This document shows, piece by piece, positions 1 through 9,509 of a DNA stretch of 50,613 bases (position 1 is its first letter; every line of letters starts with the position of its first letter). The DNA comes from an uncultured Paracoccaceae bacterium. GTDB taxonomy: Bacteria > Pseudomonadota > Alphaproteobacteria > Rhodobacterales > Rhodobacteraceae. The stretch spans positions 1-50,613 of the forward strand of contig CALDUK010000017.1 of assembly GCA_937924905.1 (NCBI GenBank), read 5' to 3'. The notes beneath the pieces were generated by a model. It was not told the origin of the DNA and made no database searches. It worked only from the letters and a program-made list of their open reading frames with translations. A program made the position numbers and the translations under genes.

Positions 1-302
<302 letters not shown>

Positions 303-427
303 AGCGCCCAAGTAATTCGCCCCGGCGCAATATGGAAGACCCGACAGCAGGGTCGCATTATTTTGCCCCTAAACAGGAAACAGTTAATTTTCTGGCAACC
401 CCCAAATTCGTGTGACAAAGTTGGGTG

Positions 428-829
428 ATGAGGCTGTTGATTTTGTTTTGTGCGTTCCTGCCGACGATGGCATGGGGCAATGGTGACCCGATCTCGCCCG
501 AGGAATTCGAGCGGATCGTTACCGGGAAAACCTATACCTATGCTACTGGCGGCGTCGCCTATGGTGCCGAGGCGTATTTAAAGAACCGCCGTGTCCAGTG
601 GAGCTTTCTTGACGGGGAATGCACCGAAGGCGAATGGTATGCTTCGGGCGACGACATCTGTTTTGTCTATGACGATGACAGTATCCCCGGGCCGCAATGC
701 TGGCGTTTTTATCTAAGCGATGGGCGTCTTGCCGCTGAGTTTTCAGGCAACCCCATTTCCAGTTTTCTGTACGAAACCGAACGCCAGTCGGAACCACTTC
801 AGTGTCTGGGGCCGAACATCGGGGTCTGA
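428..829 (+). CDS. Small secreted protein of unknown function
   Basis: A 133-residue protein with a signal peptide (MRLLILFCAFLPTMAWG, then NGDP), so probably periplasmic. The mature part has three cysteines (about residues 65, 78 and 91) in the pattern GEC..GEW....DDICFVYDDD...CWRF. This is a recurring arrangement in small secreted alphaproteobacterial proteins of unknown role. A GTG sits one codon upstream at 425. I chose the ATG at 428 because the hydrophobic segment follows directly; neither start has a strong ribosome site. It is divergent from ftsY and tail-to-tail with lpxB. No function is assigned. Confidence 0.7.
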   Translation: MRLLILFCAFLPTMAWGNGDPISPEEFERIVTGKTYTYATGGVAYGAEAYLKNRRVQWSFLDGECTEGEWYASGDDICFVYDDDSIPGPQCWRFYLSDGRLAAEFSGNPISSFLYETERQSEPLQCLGPNIGV

Positions 830-880
830 GGGGCTTCTCGACGACGCGCTATCGTGTTTGAATTGGCCTAAGTACCGGCT

Positions 881-2047
881 TCAAACCGCGGACGAAATGG
901 CCGAAAAAACTGATCGGGCGGCCCGCAGACCGGGCGGCTCGCCGCCTTTGCCAAGCTTGCCCATGGTTGTGGCCATCGCCGCGACCTGCGCCTCGCGCGC
1001 ATCGCGGTCGTTCAAAAGATGCAAAAGCGCGGCGCCAATTGCATCGGGTGTGCAGGCGGGGCCCAGAAATTCGGGAACAACCTTGGTACCCGAAACAAGA
1101 TTAACCAGAGTAACCGTGTCGATCTGCGCCATACGGCTCATGATCTGCCAAGACAGCCAGTTCATATCATAGGCGACGACCATCGGCGTTGCATTCGCCG
1201 CAAGTTCCAACGAAACCGTGCCCGAGGCGGCGAGTGCGACGTCTGCCGCCGCAAAGGCTGCGCGTTTCTTCGCACCTGTCTCTACCTCATCACGCGGGTC
1301 CAGAATGATCGGGTCCCCGGGCCAGTTTCGGCAGGCGTCTTGGACTGCGCTGACAACCGGCCTGGCCGCTGGAACAACAATACGCGCCTCAGGTCTGGCG
1401 GCGACAATTTTGCGCATCGCTTCGCCAAAAACAGACCCAAGACGCCCGACTTCGTTTCGGCGCGACCCCGGCAAAACCAAAACAAGTGGTGCGTCGCCAA
1501 TGCCGTTTTCTTTGCGGAACCTGTGTTGTTCTGCTGCCGTGGCAAGCGGGTCGGCAACAACGGGATGGCCGACGAAGTCGCATGTCATGCCTGCATTTTC
1601 CATGTAGGGCGGTTCGAACGGCAAAAGCGCCAAGACATGGTCGATCTGCCGCGCCATCTTTTCGGCCCGCCCCGGTCGCCAGGCCCAGACAGACGGTGCG
1701 ACATAATGAATGGTTCGGATGTTGCTTTGCTCTTTCACCAGCTTCGCAAGGCGGAGCGAAAAGTCAGGGCTGTCGATCGTGACCAAAGCGTCGGGTTTCG
1801 CCGCTATGCACGCGTCGGCTGTTTGGCGCAAACGACGGCGAAGTTCGGGGTATTTGGGAAGAACTTCCGCGATCCCCATTACAGAAAGCTCGTCCATCGG
1901 GAAAAGGCTGGTCATGCCTTGGGCATGCATCTCGGGCCCGGCGACGCCATCGAATGTCACGTCGGGCCTCAGTTGTGTTAACCCCTCCATTAATGCGGCC
2001 CCCAAGCGGTCGCCCGAGGCCTCACCCGCCAGCAGAAACAGCTTCAT
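881..2047 (-). CDS. lpxB: Lipid-A-disaccharide synthase LpxB
   Basis: This is the GT19 glycosyltransferase that joins UDP-2,3-diacylglucosamine to 2,3-diacylglucosamine-1-phosphate, giving the lipid A disaccharide at the inner membrane. Visible signatures are the N-terminal MKLFLLAGEASGDRLGA, HYVAPSVWAWRPGRA in the middle, VLPGSRRNEV at the start of the second Rossmann lobe, and AASGTVSLELA in the donor-binding region. Length is 388 residues, close to the usual 380-390. I start at the ATG at 2047, not the in-frame ATG at 2062, because it overlaps the lpxI stop as ATGA and gives the canonical N-terminus. It is the last gene of fabZ-lpxA-lpxI-lpxB, with translational coupling along the run. Confidence 0.97.
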   Translation of the reverse strand: MKLFLLAGEASGDRLGAALMEGLTQLRPDVTFDGVAGPEMHAQGMTSLFPMDELSVMGIAEVLPKYPELRRRLRQTADACIAAKPDALVTIDSPDFSLRLAKLVKEQSNIRTIHYVAPSVWAWRPGRAEKMARQIDHVLALLPFEPPYMENAGMTCDFVGHPVVADPLATAAEQHRFRKENGIGDAPLVLVLPGSRRNEVGRLGSVFGEAMRKIVAARPEARIVVPAARPVVSAVQDACRNWPGDPIILDPRDEVETGAKKRAAFAAADVALAASGTVSLELAANATPMVVAYDMNWLSWQIMSRMAQIDTVTLVNLVSGTKVVPEFLGPACTPDAIGAALLHLLNDRDAREAQVAAMATTMGKLGKGGEPPGLRAARSVFSAISSAV

Positions 2048-2832
2048 CGGGCGCGCACCCAAAGGAAAAGACCACGTGCCTCGGCCTTGGCAAGCGCAGC
2101 GTCCAGATCAAGGACCATCACACCACCAGCTTCGATGACCACGCCATCTAGGCCTGCCTTGGCGACATTTTCAAGGGTCTCTGGCCCGATGGCCGGAAGA
2201 TCAATCCGGCGGTCCTGTTCGGGTTTCGGGGCTTTATAGAAAACACCGCCTTGCTCGTCAGGACGGTTTCGCAGACTGTCCAGCATCCAATCTGTGCCAA
2301 AGCTGCCTTCGACACACAGCACTTGCCCATTTTTCACGACACACGCCTGCCCAATATCGCTGGCCCCGATTGCGGTCAGGGATTTAGCGGCACGCGCGGC
2401 GTCGTGCTGGTGTTGATCCGTTGGTTTGGCGGTCGTCAGAATGCCCGATTTGGGCAAAAGTCGGGGCTCAATCTCATGCGCAGCTTTGACCTTAAAACCT
2501 GCTTCTTCAAAGAACGTCAGCACCAGGCACAGCGCGGCGTCGTCCCCTTGTTGCAAGGCCGTCATCATGCGCGGGACCAATGGCATCGTCGACGCATCAA
2601 CTTTGGCGGGATCGAGCGGTGGGCGGCGCAGACTGCCTGCGAAGACCACATCGGTTATGCCTTTGTCGGTCAGGTCGTTCAGAAAGCTGCCCAAATGTTC
2701 GATGCGAAAGCGGTGGGCTGTGGACACGGTGTCGGGATCAAAACCATCCAACGACGCGACGAGCGCCAAGTCAGGTGCAGCATTTGCAATGATCCCCGGC
2801 AGCGCGCCCTGCCCTGCGATCATGGCCAGCAT
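2044..2832 (-). CDS. lpxI: UDP-2,3-diacylglucosamine pyrophosphatase LpxI
   Basis: A 262-residue protein of the DUF1009/LpxI family, which hydrolyses UDP-2,3-diacylglucosamine to lipid X and UMP. It replaces the unrelated LpxH in most alphaproteobacteria. Evidence is the N-terminal MLAMIAGQGALPGIIA, the FAGSLRRPPL stretch, and the C-terminal LDGVVIEAGGVMVLD typical of the DUF1009 half. It is placed between lpxA (1 bp gap after the lpxA stop) and lpxB (4 bp overlap), the standard alphaproteobacterial order. Its substrate comes from the lpxA-initiated pathway and its product is used by lpxB. Confidence 0.95.
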   Translation of the reverse strand: MLAMIAGQGALPGIIANAAPDLALVASLDGFDPDTVSTAHRFRIEHLGSFLNDLTDKGITDVVFAGSLRRPPLDPAKVDASTMPLVPRMMTALQQGDDAALCLVLTFFEEAGFKVKAAHEIEPRLLPKSGILTTAKPTDQHQHDAARAAKSLTAIGASDIGQACVVKNGQVLCVEGSFGTDWMLDSLRNRPDEQGGVFYKAPKPEQDRRIDLPAIGPETLENVAKAGLDGVVIEAGGVMVLDLDAALAKAEARGLFLWVRAR

Positions 2833-2833
2833 C

Positions 2834-3631
2834 TCAGCGCTCGGGCGTCAGAAAGTGACGGTCGGACGCGCCCAGGATAAAATCGACAATCTCGCGCACA
2901 TATGGGCTGTCGGCATCTTCGCCCAGCTTGCGCGCACGGTCCTGAAATGCACCATCGCCTTGCGCCAACATCTGAAAGGCAGCACGAAGTGCTGTGATGT
3001 CCGACCGCGCCACGCCTTTGCGTTTCAAACCAACAAGGTTCAATCCATCCAATTCGCCGCGCGGGGCCTGCACAAGGCCGTATGGGATCACGTCGTTTGT
3101 CACCATCGTGACCGCGCCAATGATCGCCCCGCGTCCAATACGCACCCATTGATGGATGCCCGACAGGCCGCCAATGATTACGTCGTCTTCTATCACGCAA
3201 TGTCCGGCGATGGCCCCTTGATTGGCAACAATCACACGGTTGCCGACGCGGGCATCATGGGCCACATGCGCGCCGGTCATAAACAAACAGTCGTCGCCAA
3301 CTGCGGTCACGCCCCCGCCGCCTTCGGTGCCGGTGTTCATGGTCACGCCCTCTCGGATGCGGTTGCGCGCGCCAATCGTCAAACGGGTTTCTTCGCCGCG
3401 GAATTTCAAGTCCTGGGGAATCTCACCGACGACCGCGCCGGGATAAATGACAGTCTCTTCACCAATCTCGGTAATGCCTGCGACCACAACATGGCTTTTC
3501 AGAACAACGCCTTCGCCAAGGGTGACTTGGGCGCCGACCAGACAGAACGGCCCAACCTTGGACCGCGCCCCGATCTTGGCACCCTCTTCGACAATTGCCG
3601 ACGGATGAATGCTGGCGCTTTGGTCAATCAC
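2834..3631 (-). CDS. lpxA: Acyl-ACP--UDP-N-acetylglucosamine O-acyltransferase LpxA
   Basis: First enzyme of lipid A synthesis, moving a 3-hydroxyacyl chain from ACP to UDP-GlcNAc. The N-terminal two thirds is a left-handed beta-helix of hexapeptide repeats ([20 protein letters not shown] onward), with the catalytic histidine region [13 protein letters not shown] and a helical C-terminus. I start at the GTG at 3631, which overlaps the fabZ stop as GTGA and gives 265 residues beginning [11 protein letters not shown] longer in-frame reading from 3670 would run deep into fabZ and adds nothing family-like. It is coupled to fabZ upstream and followed by lpxI after 1 bp. Confidence 0.96.
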   Translation of the reverse strand: MIDQSASIHPSAIVEEGAKIGARSKVGPFCLVGAQVTLGEGVVLKSHVVVAGITEIGEETVIYPGAVVGEIPQDLKFRGEETRLTIGARNRIREGVTMNTGTEGGGGVTAVGDDCLFMTGAHVAHDARVGNRVIVANQGAIAGHCVIEDDVIIGGLSGIHQWVRIGRGAIIGAVTMVTNDVIPYGLVQAPRGELDGLNLVGLKRKGVARSDITALRAAFQMLAQGDGAFQDRARKLGEDADSPYVREIVDFILGASDRHFLTPER

Positions 3632-4083
3632 TTCGGAAGGTCCATCATTGCAGTGAACTCGGCCTCGCAAGCAAGCTCATCCCCGACGACGGCCCGGCCT
3701 TTAAACTTCCATACTTTGCCGCCGCCGCGCAATTTTTCGATGTGCATATGAAGGCTGTCGCCCGGTGTGACCATTCGGCGAAACTTTACGCCATCCAGCG
3801 CCATGAAATAGACGCCGAATTCTTTGCCTGCGAGATCGTTGTTCACGCCGACAATCACGGCCGCTGTTTGCGCCATGGCTTCGACCATCAACACGCCCGG
3901 AAAAACTGGCTGGTTTGGGAAATGCCCAGTGAACTGAGGTTCGTTCATTGTAACATTCTTGATGCCGGTTCCGGCGTCGTCCGAGGTTATATCGACAACG
4001 CGGTCAACCATAAGAAAGGGATATCTGTGCGGAATAATCTGCTGGATCAAACCGATGTCGGCGCTTTTCAGCGTCTCGTTCAT
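3628..4083 (-). CDS. fabZ: 3-hydroxyacyl-ACP dehydratase FabZ
   Basis: Dehydrates 3-hydroxyacyl-ACP in the fatty acid elongation cycle and so competes with LpxA for the same acyl-ACP pool. It has a hot-dog fold of 151 residues with the active-site segment [20 protein letters not shown] (catalytic His and Glu) and the early [13 protein letters not shown]. The ATG at 4083 is chosen over an in-frame start at 4134 because it is preceded by an AGAGGTGAGC ribosome site and gives the usual length. It is the first gene of the lipid A run. lpxD, skp and bamA, which often sit immediately upstream, are absent here. Confidence 0.96.
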   Translation of the reverse strand: MNETLKSADIGLIQQIIPHRYPFLMVDRVVDITSDDAGTGIKNVTMNEPQFTGHFPNQPVFPGVLMVEAMAQTAAVIVGVNNDLAGKEFGVYFMALDGVKFRRMVTPGDSLHMHIEKLRGGGKVWKFKGRAVVGDELACEAEFTAMMDLPK

Positions 4084-4432
4084 GTGCTCACCTCTTTTGG
4101 CAAGAGGCGTATCAACTGGACGCGTCCAGAGCAAGGGAGCCCGTCAAAGCCCGCGCCGCCACCATTGACGCCAAAGCGTCCATGCCCGTTGTCTGTGCTT
4201 GCCCCCACGCCAAGCGAGCTTCACAAAGTTAGTCATTTTTCTGTCCTGCCTCGGCCCGGTGTGTTCCCGGACTTCTGGTGCCATTAACACCGTAAAGTCC
4301 GCGTTACCAAAGACCAGAGTTGAGGGTCAGACATACAACTGCGACTAGCAGGCCACATTTTTCGGCAACGAACCGCTGAAATGATGGATGTGGGCGCAAT
4401 GTTATGCCCATAGGGGCACTGAACAGTTGGGT
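4084..4432. other. Intergenic region upstream of fabZ, no convincing gene
   Basis: About 350 bases between the GNAT gene and fabZ, presumably holding the promoter and leader of fabZ-lpxAIB. On the minus strand a 38-codon open frame ends at the TGA near 4119 and reads ..WGQAQTTGMDALASMVAA.., which looks protein-like. It is preceded at once by a stop and lacks a good start, so it could be the remnant of a lost gene or chance. An overlapping 30-codon frame starting MTNFVKLAWRGGKHRQ is also open. I see no RNA gene or clear terminator. Confidence 0.4.
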
Positions 4433-4870
4433 TCAGCGGTGCCATTCCATTCGAAACTCGGACGGGCCATCTTCGCCGTCGCGGGTATCTTCGGTCCAAG
4501 CAAAGCCCTCGCGCTTGTAAAAGACGTGGGCCCGAGTGTTTGGCGCATGTGTCCAAAGTTGCAAATAGTTTCGATCTGATTTGATGTAATCCACCAAGCG
4601 CTTGCCCAACCCTTCACCCTGTCTGGTGACATAGAGACCGGCGATCAATGAAATATCGGAATGGAAAGATAGATAGCCAACGACGGGCTCGCCGATGACG
4701 AACACATCGCGTTCCGGGATGGCCTCGGCGAACATTGTTGTCATTTCGGCTTCGGTGAACCGGTCCGCGATCCACGGTGTTGCTGCAACCCAGCCCAACA
4801 CAACCTGCGCGCAGGCTTCGGCATCTGACACCTGGGCGCGGCGAATGTCTGAACAGGCGCGCAAGTTCAA
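4433..4870 (-). CDS. GNAT-family N-acetyltransferase
   Basis: A 145-residue GCN5-related acetyltransferase. The fold runs IRRAQVSDAEACAQVV (beta1-alpha1), AGLYVTRQGEGLGKRLVDY (beta4 plus the R-x-x-G-x-G/A acetyl-CoA pyrophosphate loop) and VFYKREGFAWTE (the typical beta6-alpha4 FY..GF segment). The start is a TTG at 4870 that overlaps the stop of the upstream aldolase gene as TTGA, with AAGGA just before it; the first internal ATG would remove beta1. This overlap implies translational coupling to the aldolase. The substrate cannot be told from the sequence. Confidence 0.88.
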   Translation of the reverse strand: MNLRACSDIRRAQVSDAEACAQVVLGWVAATPWIADRFTEAEMTTMFAEAIPERDVFVIGEPVVGYLSFHSDISLIAGLYVTRQGEGLGKRLVDYIKSDRNYLQLWTHAPNTRAHVFYKREGFAWTEDTRDGEDGPSEFRMEWHR

Positions 4871-5613
4871 TCCTTATAGTCCGGTTCTTCGCGATCCAGC
4901 ACTCGCTTCATTTCGGCGAAATGGGCAAATTCGGCTTCTTTGTAAGTTTCCCATTCCGTCGCAGTCGCTTCGGCCAGATGATCGGGCATGATCGCAAGCG
5001 TTTGACCTGTTGAATAAGCCAGCACCAGTGTCCGTGCGGCGCGTTCAAGATGATACATTGCGTCCCAAGCCTCGGCGACTGTGCCGCCAAAAGTTGTGAC
5101 ACCGTGGTTCTGCATCATCACCGCACCATGATTACCGACGCTTTGGCTGATGCGTTCGCCCTCTTCGCCCTCGGTCGCAATCCCGCCAAAAGCAAGATCA
5201 TAGGCAAGACGTTTGTACCAACGTGCAGTGACCTGATCGATCGGGTGAATTGTCGGATCTTTCAAGCCCGCAAGCGCGGTGCAATGCGGGGGATGAATAT
5301 GAAGTGCCACACGCGCCTGTGGCAAGTTCCGGTGAAGCGCCGAATGGATCGACCATGCCGACGGATCAGGTGCGTCCGGGCGATCCATGGTACTGGGGTC
5401 ATCGGCATCGCACAAAAGCAAATCGGATGCCTTGACGCGGCTCCAATGCGCCCAGCGGGGATTGACAATGAACTTCTTGCCATCGGCCGAAATGGCTGCG
5501 GAAAAATGGTTGGCGACCCCTTCGTGCCAACCTTCGCGACAAGACAACCGGATCGCGGCTGCAAGGTCGATGCGGATTTGGGTTTCGTCTAGCGTGGTGT
5601 CATGCTGGGTCAT
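4867..5613 (-). CDS. Class II aldolase/adducin family protein
   Basis: A 248-residue member of the class II aldolase/adducin family. These are zinc enzymes acting on sugar phosphates or related hydroxy compounds, and some members have no known activity. The zinc motif is visible as ALHIHPPH and the third ligand as QNHG in GAVMMQNHGVTTFG. NHFSAAIS near residue 35 matches the substrate-phosphate side of the fold. It is followed by the coupled GNAT gene. Similar aldolases in this family are often annotated only generically; the substrate is unknown here. Confidence 0.9.
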   Translation of the reverse strand: MTQHDTTLDETQIRIDLAAAIRLSCREGWHEGVANHFSAAISADGKKFIVNPRWAHWSRVKASDLLLCDADDPSTMDRPDAPDPSAWSIHSALHRNLPQARVALHIHPPHCTALAGLKDPTIHPIDQVTARWYKRLAYDLAFGGIATEGEEGERISQSVGNHGAVMMQNHGVTTFGGTVAEAWDAMYHLERAARTLVLAYSTGQTLAIMPDHLAEATATEWETYKEAEFAHFAEMKRVLDREEPDYKD

Positions 5614-5833
5614 CTGTTTTCCCTTTAGCCGCTAAGCATTGTGCGTCATCGTGAACACTGTGCGTTTGTCACGCCCATATACAATACCCGCTGTCCCATC
5701 GCGCGACAGATACAGAGATTTTTCGCAAGAATATGCGCCGGCCGACGTTTTGAGCCGTCAGTTGTTAAACAAATAGCAACATGTTTTCAGAGATAACAAC
5801 ATTGTGGGGGGCTTTTGTGAGGGACCCTGGGCC

Positions 5834-6361
5834 ATGATACCAAGCACTTCGGTCACCAGTTTGCCTGGCAAGATTGCGCAGACCGCCGCTTCGCCACAGT
5901 CGGATCGTGCGCATGCTAGCGAAGCGGCACGTGCCAGCGCAGGCGAAACGGCTGCTTCGAACGTAAGGGCTGAAACCGCTCAGGCGGTCAGCGCGCCGAA
6001 ACAATCCGCAGCTGCCCCGCGCCTGCGGGATGAAGAAACGTCTGAACGCACAGCGCGCCCCGTTCTGGCCAAGGATGCACCCGCCGGGCCACCACCCACA
6101 TTTGAAGAAAGTCCGCTGGAACGTCAGGTGCGCGTGGCCTTTGATCCGCCAGAAATGCCAGTCGAACCCGAAGATTCTGCCGTGGGATTTCCTGGTGATG
6201 AACAAGCAGATGAAGTCATTGACGACGCGCCTCAACCACCAGTCGACCTAGAAACGGCCGAGCCGCCTCCCAACAAGACGGAACGGGCCGAGGCGAGCTT
6301 TGCCGAAACGCGCGAAATGGCCGAACCGAAAGAACCCGCACAGTTCGACGTCGCGCGGTGA
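5834..6361 (+). CDS. Low-complexity, probably disordered protein of unknown function
   Basis: A 175-residue frame starting MIPSTSVTSLPGKIA and made almost wholly of Ala, Glu, Pro, Ser and Thr, with no recognisable domain, signal peptide or membrane segment. The centre carries FEESPLERQVRVAFDPPEMP, the only stretch that looks ordered. An in-frame upstream start at 5804 exists; the ATG at 5834 is preferred because GAGGGACC precedes it. It lies between the divergent aldolase gene and accB. It could be a genuine disordered protein; composition alone does not prove expression. Confidence 0.55.
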   Translation: MIPSTSVTSLPGKIAQTAASPQSDRAHASEAARASAGETAASNVRAETAQAVSAPKQSAAAPRLRDEETSERTARPVLAKDAPAGPPPTFEESPLERQVRVAFDPPEMPVEPEDSAVGFPGDEQADEVIDDAPQPPVDLETAEPPPNKTERAEASFAETREMAEPKEPAQFDVAR

Positions 6362-6559
6362 CGGAATAGGCAGCCATGCCCCGGCCCTTTGCAGTGCCTA
6401 TCGCGCAAAACGCAACACCCGTTCCGTGATGCCCTGATCCTGCAGAAGGAAATAGACTACATCTGCAAAACGCACGCGCATTTTCAACGCTTTCCCTTGA
6501 TGAAATGCCGCACTATAAGTCGTGAAACGCAAAAACAGCGGGCAGACCGAGGGGCGGAC

Positions 6560-7054
6560 ATGACCAAGAGATCACACGACGATGATGTCGATTTCATCAA
6601 GGCTTTGGCCGAGTTGTTGAGTGAAAACGACCTTTCCGAGTTGCAGGTCAAACGAGACTATCCGGAAGATGGCAGTCTCAACATCCGTGTCAGCCGGGTA
6701 TTGCCGAACACACAACCCGCAATCGCCTATGCCGCCGCCCCGGCTGCAGCAGCAGCGCCCGCACCGGTCGCGGCTTCTGCACCGGCCCCGGCGGCTGACA
6801 ACGACGACCCCGCAGCTTTGCCGGGCGCCGTTGTTTCGCCCATGGTGGGCACCGCATATCTTTCGCCCGAGCCGGGAACAGCCGCTTTTGTCACCGTGGG
6901 TGACAGTGTCAGCGAAGGTCAGACACTGTTGATCGTCGAAGCCATGAAGACGATGAACCAAATCCCGGCCCCCGCGTCCGGCACAGTGAAACGCATCCTC
7001 ATCGAAGATGGCGCACCAGTCGAATTCGGTGCGCCCCTGATGGTGATCGAGTAA
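6560..7054 (+). CDS. accB: Biotin carboxyl carrier protein of acetyl-CoA carboxylase
   Basis: Carries the biotin that shuttles CO2 between AccC and the AccAD carboxyltransferase, the first step of fatty acid synthesis. The 164-residue protein has an N-terminal helix ([21 protein letters not shown]), an Ala/Pro linker (about residues 52-80) and a C-terminal biotinyl domain with VEAMKTM; the modified lysine is about residue 130. The ATG at 6560 follows a GAGGGGCGG ribosome site. The frame is open further upstream but unlike the family there. It is followed after 11 bases by accC, forming the usual accBC pair. The aroQ gene that often precedes accB is not present. Confidence 0.97.
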   Translation: MTKRSHDDDVDFIKALAELLSENDLSELQVKRDYPEDGSLNIRVSRVLPNTQPAIAYAAAPAAAAAPAPVAASAPAPAADNDDPAALPGAVVSPMVGTAYLSPEPGTAAFVTVGDSVSEGQTLLIVEAMKTMNQIPAPASGTVKRILIEDGAPVEFGAPLMVIE

Positions 7055-7065
7055 AGGTCGGGCGG

Positions 7066-8412
7066 ATGTTCGACAAAATCCTGATCGCGAACCGGGGCGA
7101 GATCGCCCTTCGTGTCATTCGCGCCTGCCGTGAAATGGGCATTCAAACTGTGGCCGTGCATTCGACAGCGGATGCAGATGCCATGCATGTTCGGATGGCA
7201 GACGAAAGCGTCTGTATCGGCCCGCCTTCGGGAACAGACAGCTATTTGTCGATTCCGGCGATTGTGTCCGCCTGTGAAATCACAGGCGCGCAGGCCATCC
7301 ATCCCGGCTATGGTTTTCTATCCGAGAATGCGAATTTCGCGCAAATCCTGGAAGATCATCAGATCACCTTCATCGGCCCGTCAGCCCAACACATCCGGAC
7401 CATGGGCGACAAGATCACCGCCAAAGATACGGCCAAAGCACTGGGCATCCCGGTGGTACCCGGCTCAGACGGCGGTGTGCCTGACCTGGCGTCGGCCAAG
7501 GCAATAGGCAAAGAGTTTGGCTATCCGGTGATCGTCAAAGCAACCGCAGGCGGCGGCGGGCGCGGAATGAAACTGGCGCGTACGGCGGCTGAAATGGAAA
7601 CCGCGTTCACCACTGCGCGGACCGAAGCCAAAGCCGCATTCGGGAATGATGAAGTTTACATCGAAAAGTATCTCGAAAAACCTCGGCATATCGAAATTCA
7701 GGTCTTTGGAGATGGCAAGGGCAACGCCGTCCATCTGGCCGAACGCGATTGTTCGCTGCAACGGCGGCACCAAAAAGTGTTCGAGGAGGCGCCCGGCCCA
7801 TCAATCAGCCCCGAAGAACGCGCGCGCATCGGAAAGATATGCGCCGATGCCGTGGCCGAGATTGACTATATTGGCGCCGGCACGGTCGAGTTTCTATACG
7901 AAGAAGGCGAGTTCTACTTCATCGAAATGAATACCCGCCTTCAGGTCGAACATCCGGTAACCGAAGCCATCTTTGGTGTCGACTTGGTGCGCGAACAAAT
8001 TCGCGTTGCCGCTGGTCTGCCCATGTCGTTCAATCAAGACGATCTGAAGATAAACGGCCATGCCATTGAGATCCGGATAAACGCCGAAAAGCTGCCGAAC
8101 TTTTCGCCGTCACCGGGCCGGATCAGCCAGTATCACGCACCGGGTGGTTTGGGTGTTCGGATAGATTCGGCCATTTACGATGGCTATTCCATTCCGCCTT
8201 ACTATGACTCGCTGATTGGAAAATTGATTGTCCATGGTCGCGACCGTCCCGAGGCCCTTGCCCGGCTGGAGCGCGCGCTGTCCGAATTGATCATTGATGG
8301 AATAGACACGACCGTTCCTTTGTTCAACGCATTGTTGGGTGAAGCGGATGTTCTGTCAGGTGACTACAATATCCATTGGCTTGAAAAGTGGCTAGAAGCC
8401 CATCTGGACTAG
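7066..8412 (+). CDS. accC: Acetyl-CoA carboxylase, biotin carboxylase subunit
   Basis: ATP-grasp enzyme that carboxylates biotin on AccB using bicarbonate and ATP. The 448-residue protein is of canonical length. It begins [16 protein letters not shown], followed by [14 protein letters not shown], the glycine-rich ATP loop [12 protein letters not shown], the catalytic region [15 protein letters not shown] and the C-terminal biotin-carboxylase domain ([15 protein letters not shown]). It is co-transcribed with accB. Confidence 0.98.
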   Translation: MFDKILIANRGEIALRVIRACREMGIQTVAVHSTADADAMHVRMADESVCIGPPSGTDSYLSIPAIVSACEITGAQAIHPGYGFLSENANFAQILEDHQITFIGPSAQHIRTMGDKITAKDTAKALGIPVVPGSDGGVPDLASAKAIGKEFGYPVIVKATAGGGGRGMKLARTAAEMETAFTTARTEAKAAFGNDEVYIEKYLEKPRHIEIQVFGDGKGNAVHLAERDCSLQRRHQKVFEEAPGPSISPEERARIGKICADAVAEIDYIGAGTVEFLYEEGEFYFIEMNTRLQVEHPVTEAIFGVDLVREQIRVAAGLPMSFNQDDLKINGHAIEIRINAEKLPNFSPSPGRISQYHAPGGLGVRIDSAIYDGYSIPPYYDSLIGKLIVHGRDRPEALARLERALSELIIDGIDTTVPLFNALLGEADVLSGDYNIHWLEKWLEAHLD

Positions 8413-8472
8413 TTTGGAAAGTGAGTATTTTCTCGAACGATTTTTGACCAAAGATCGGATACGATCTGCGGG

Positions 8473-9117
8473 ATGAGTGATCGTGCGCTAACTCCTGACC
8501 TTTTGCTGGGCGCTTATGCGGCTGGTGTTTTTCCAATGGCCGAAGACCGGAATGATCCGGGGGTCTACTGGGTTGATCCAAGGTTTCGCGGAGTTCTGCC
8601 ATTGGACGGGTTCCACATGTCGCGATCACTGGCGCGGCGTATGAAGACCGGGCGATACCATGCGACACTGAACAGGGCGTTCAGCCAGGTTCTTGATGGT
8701 TGCGCGGCGCGCGAGGAAACCTGGATAAACGAAACCATTCGTGATCTGGTTTTGGAACTTGCGCCAAACGGGCATGCCCATGCTTTTGCGGTCTGGGACC
8801 ACGACCGGTTGGTTGGCGGCATGTATGGCATCACACTGGGCGCCGCCTTCTTTGGTGAAAGCATGTTTTCCAACTACACAGACGGATCAAAAATGGCGTT
8901 AGCCTGGGCGGTGGATCATCTGGTGCGCACGGGATTCACCCTGTTCGACACGCAGTTTCTGACGCCACATCTTGCGTCGCTCGGCGGTGTGGAAATTCCG
9001 CGCGCAGTCTATCACCAACGCTTGCATAACGCGCTGGAAGCGCCCGCAAATATTCAGAAAATTCCGTTGGAAAACGACCCTCAGGCGGTGGTGCAGCGGA
9101 TCACCCAAATGTCGTAG
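8473..9117 (+). CDS. aat: Leucyl/phenylalanyl-tRNA--protein transferase
   Basis: Adds Leu or Phe from charged tRNA to proteins with N-terminal Lys or Arg, marking them for ClpAP through the N-end rule. The 214-residue length fits the short alphaproteobacterial form. Signatures are VYWVDPRFRGVLPLDGFHMS, WDHDRLVGGMYGI, GAAFFGESMF, and FDTQFLTPHLASLGG. It lies 60 bases after accC in the same direction and converges on the DUF2155 gene, overlapping it by 37 bases at the 3' ends. clpP and clpX are nearby, but the adaptor clpS and clpA are not in the window. Confidence 0.96.
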   Translation: MSDRALTPDLLLGAYAAGVFPMAEDRNDPGVYWVDPRFRGVLPLDGFHMSRSLARRMKTGRYHATLNRAFSQVLDGCAAREETWINETIRDLVLELAPNGHAHAFAVWDHDRLVGGMYGITLGAAFFGESMFSNYTDGSKMALAWAVDHLVRTGFTLFDTQFLTPHLASLGGVEIPRAVYHQRLHNALEAPANIQKIPLENDPQAVVQRITQMS

Positions 9118-9509
9118 CGCGGGTGGTCAAGCGCATTCAGCGCCGGACTGGACGCGACCATCCAGCCTTCGAACAGCAATGTCTCGCGTTGCGGATCGCG
9201 AATAGTAAGCCATGCATAGGCCTCGCCCGCGCGGTTGTCTTCGGGATAACGGCAATCGGAAAGTTCAACTTCTAAACGCCCAACCCTTGCCACATCGCCT
9301 TTGGCAAGCGTGATATCGATCACGTCGCCCGAGACTTTGTCGAGCCCCTTAAGGTCGACGCCTGCACCGGATAAGGCCCGCACATCGTTCGCAGGCACGT
9401 CGGGTATCGCAGCCGTTGCACCGTCTATGGGCGAGGTGACGGTATCTTGGCTTTCCTGCGCATTGGCCGTGGTCGCAAGCATAAACGCCAGCGCAAAAAG
9501 CCGGATCAT
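9081..9509 (-). CDS. DUF2155 family secreted protein
   Basis: A 142-residue protein with a signal peptide (MIRLFALAFMLATTANAQ), a variable linker, and a C-terminal DUF2155 domain recognised by LKGLDKVSGD, the cysteine in ELSDCRYP, FEGWMVASSPALNALDHP and YDIWVIRC. The family is periplasmic and of unknown function. The start ATG overlaps the mlaD stop as ATGA, so the two are translationally coupled. That suggests a cell-envelope role, which is inference from context only. Confidence 0.88.
   Translation of the reverse strand: MIRLFALAFMLATTANAQESQDTVTSPIDGATAAIPDVPANDVRALSGAGVDLKGLDKVSGDVIDITLAKGDVARVGRLEVELSDCRYPEDNRAGEAYAWLTIRDPQRETLLFEGWMVASSPALNALDHPRYDIWVIRCTTA

Noticed and set aside
1019..1981. 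320-codon plus-strand open frame opposite lpxB
   Set aside because: It is fully antisense to a clear LpxB and rich in His, Arg and Cys, the mark of reverse reading of GC-rich coding DNA.
2044..2151. Longer N-terminus for LpxB starting at 2062 and small plus-strand frames here
   Set aside because: The ATGA overlap with lpxI and the canonical MKLFLLAGEASGD start favour 2047; the plus-strand frames mirror lpxI/lpxB coding.
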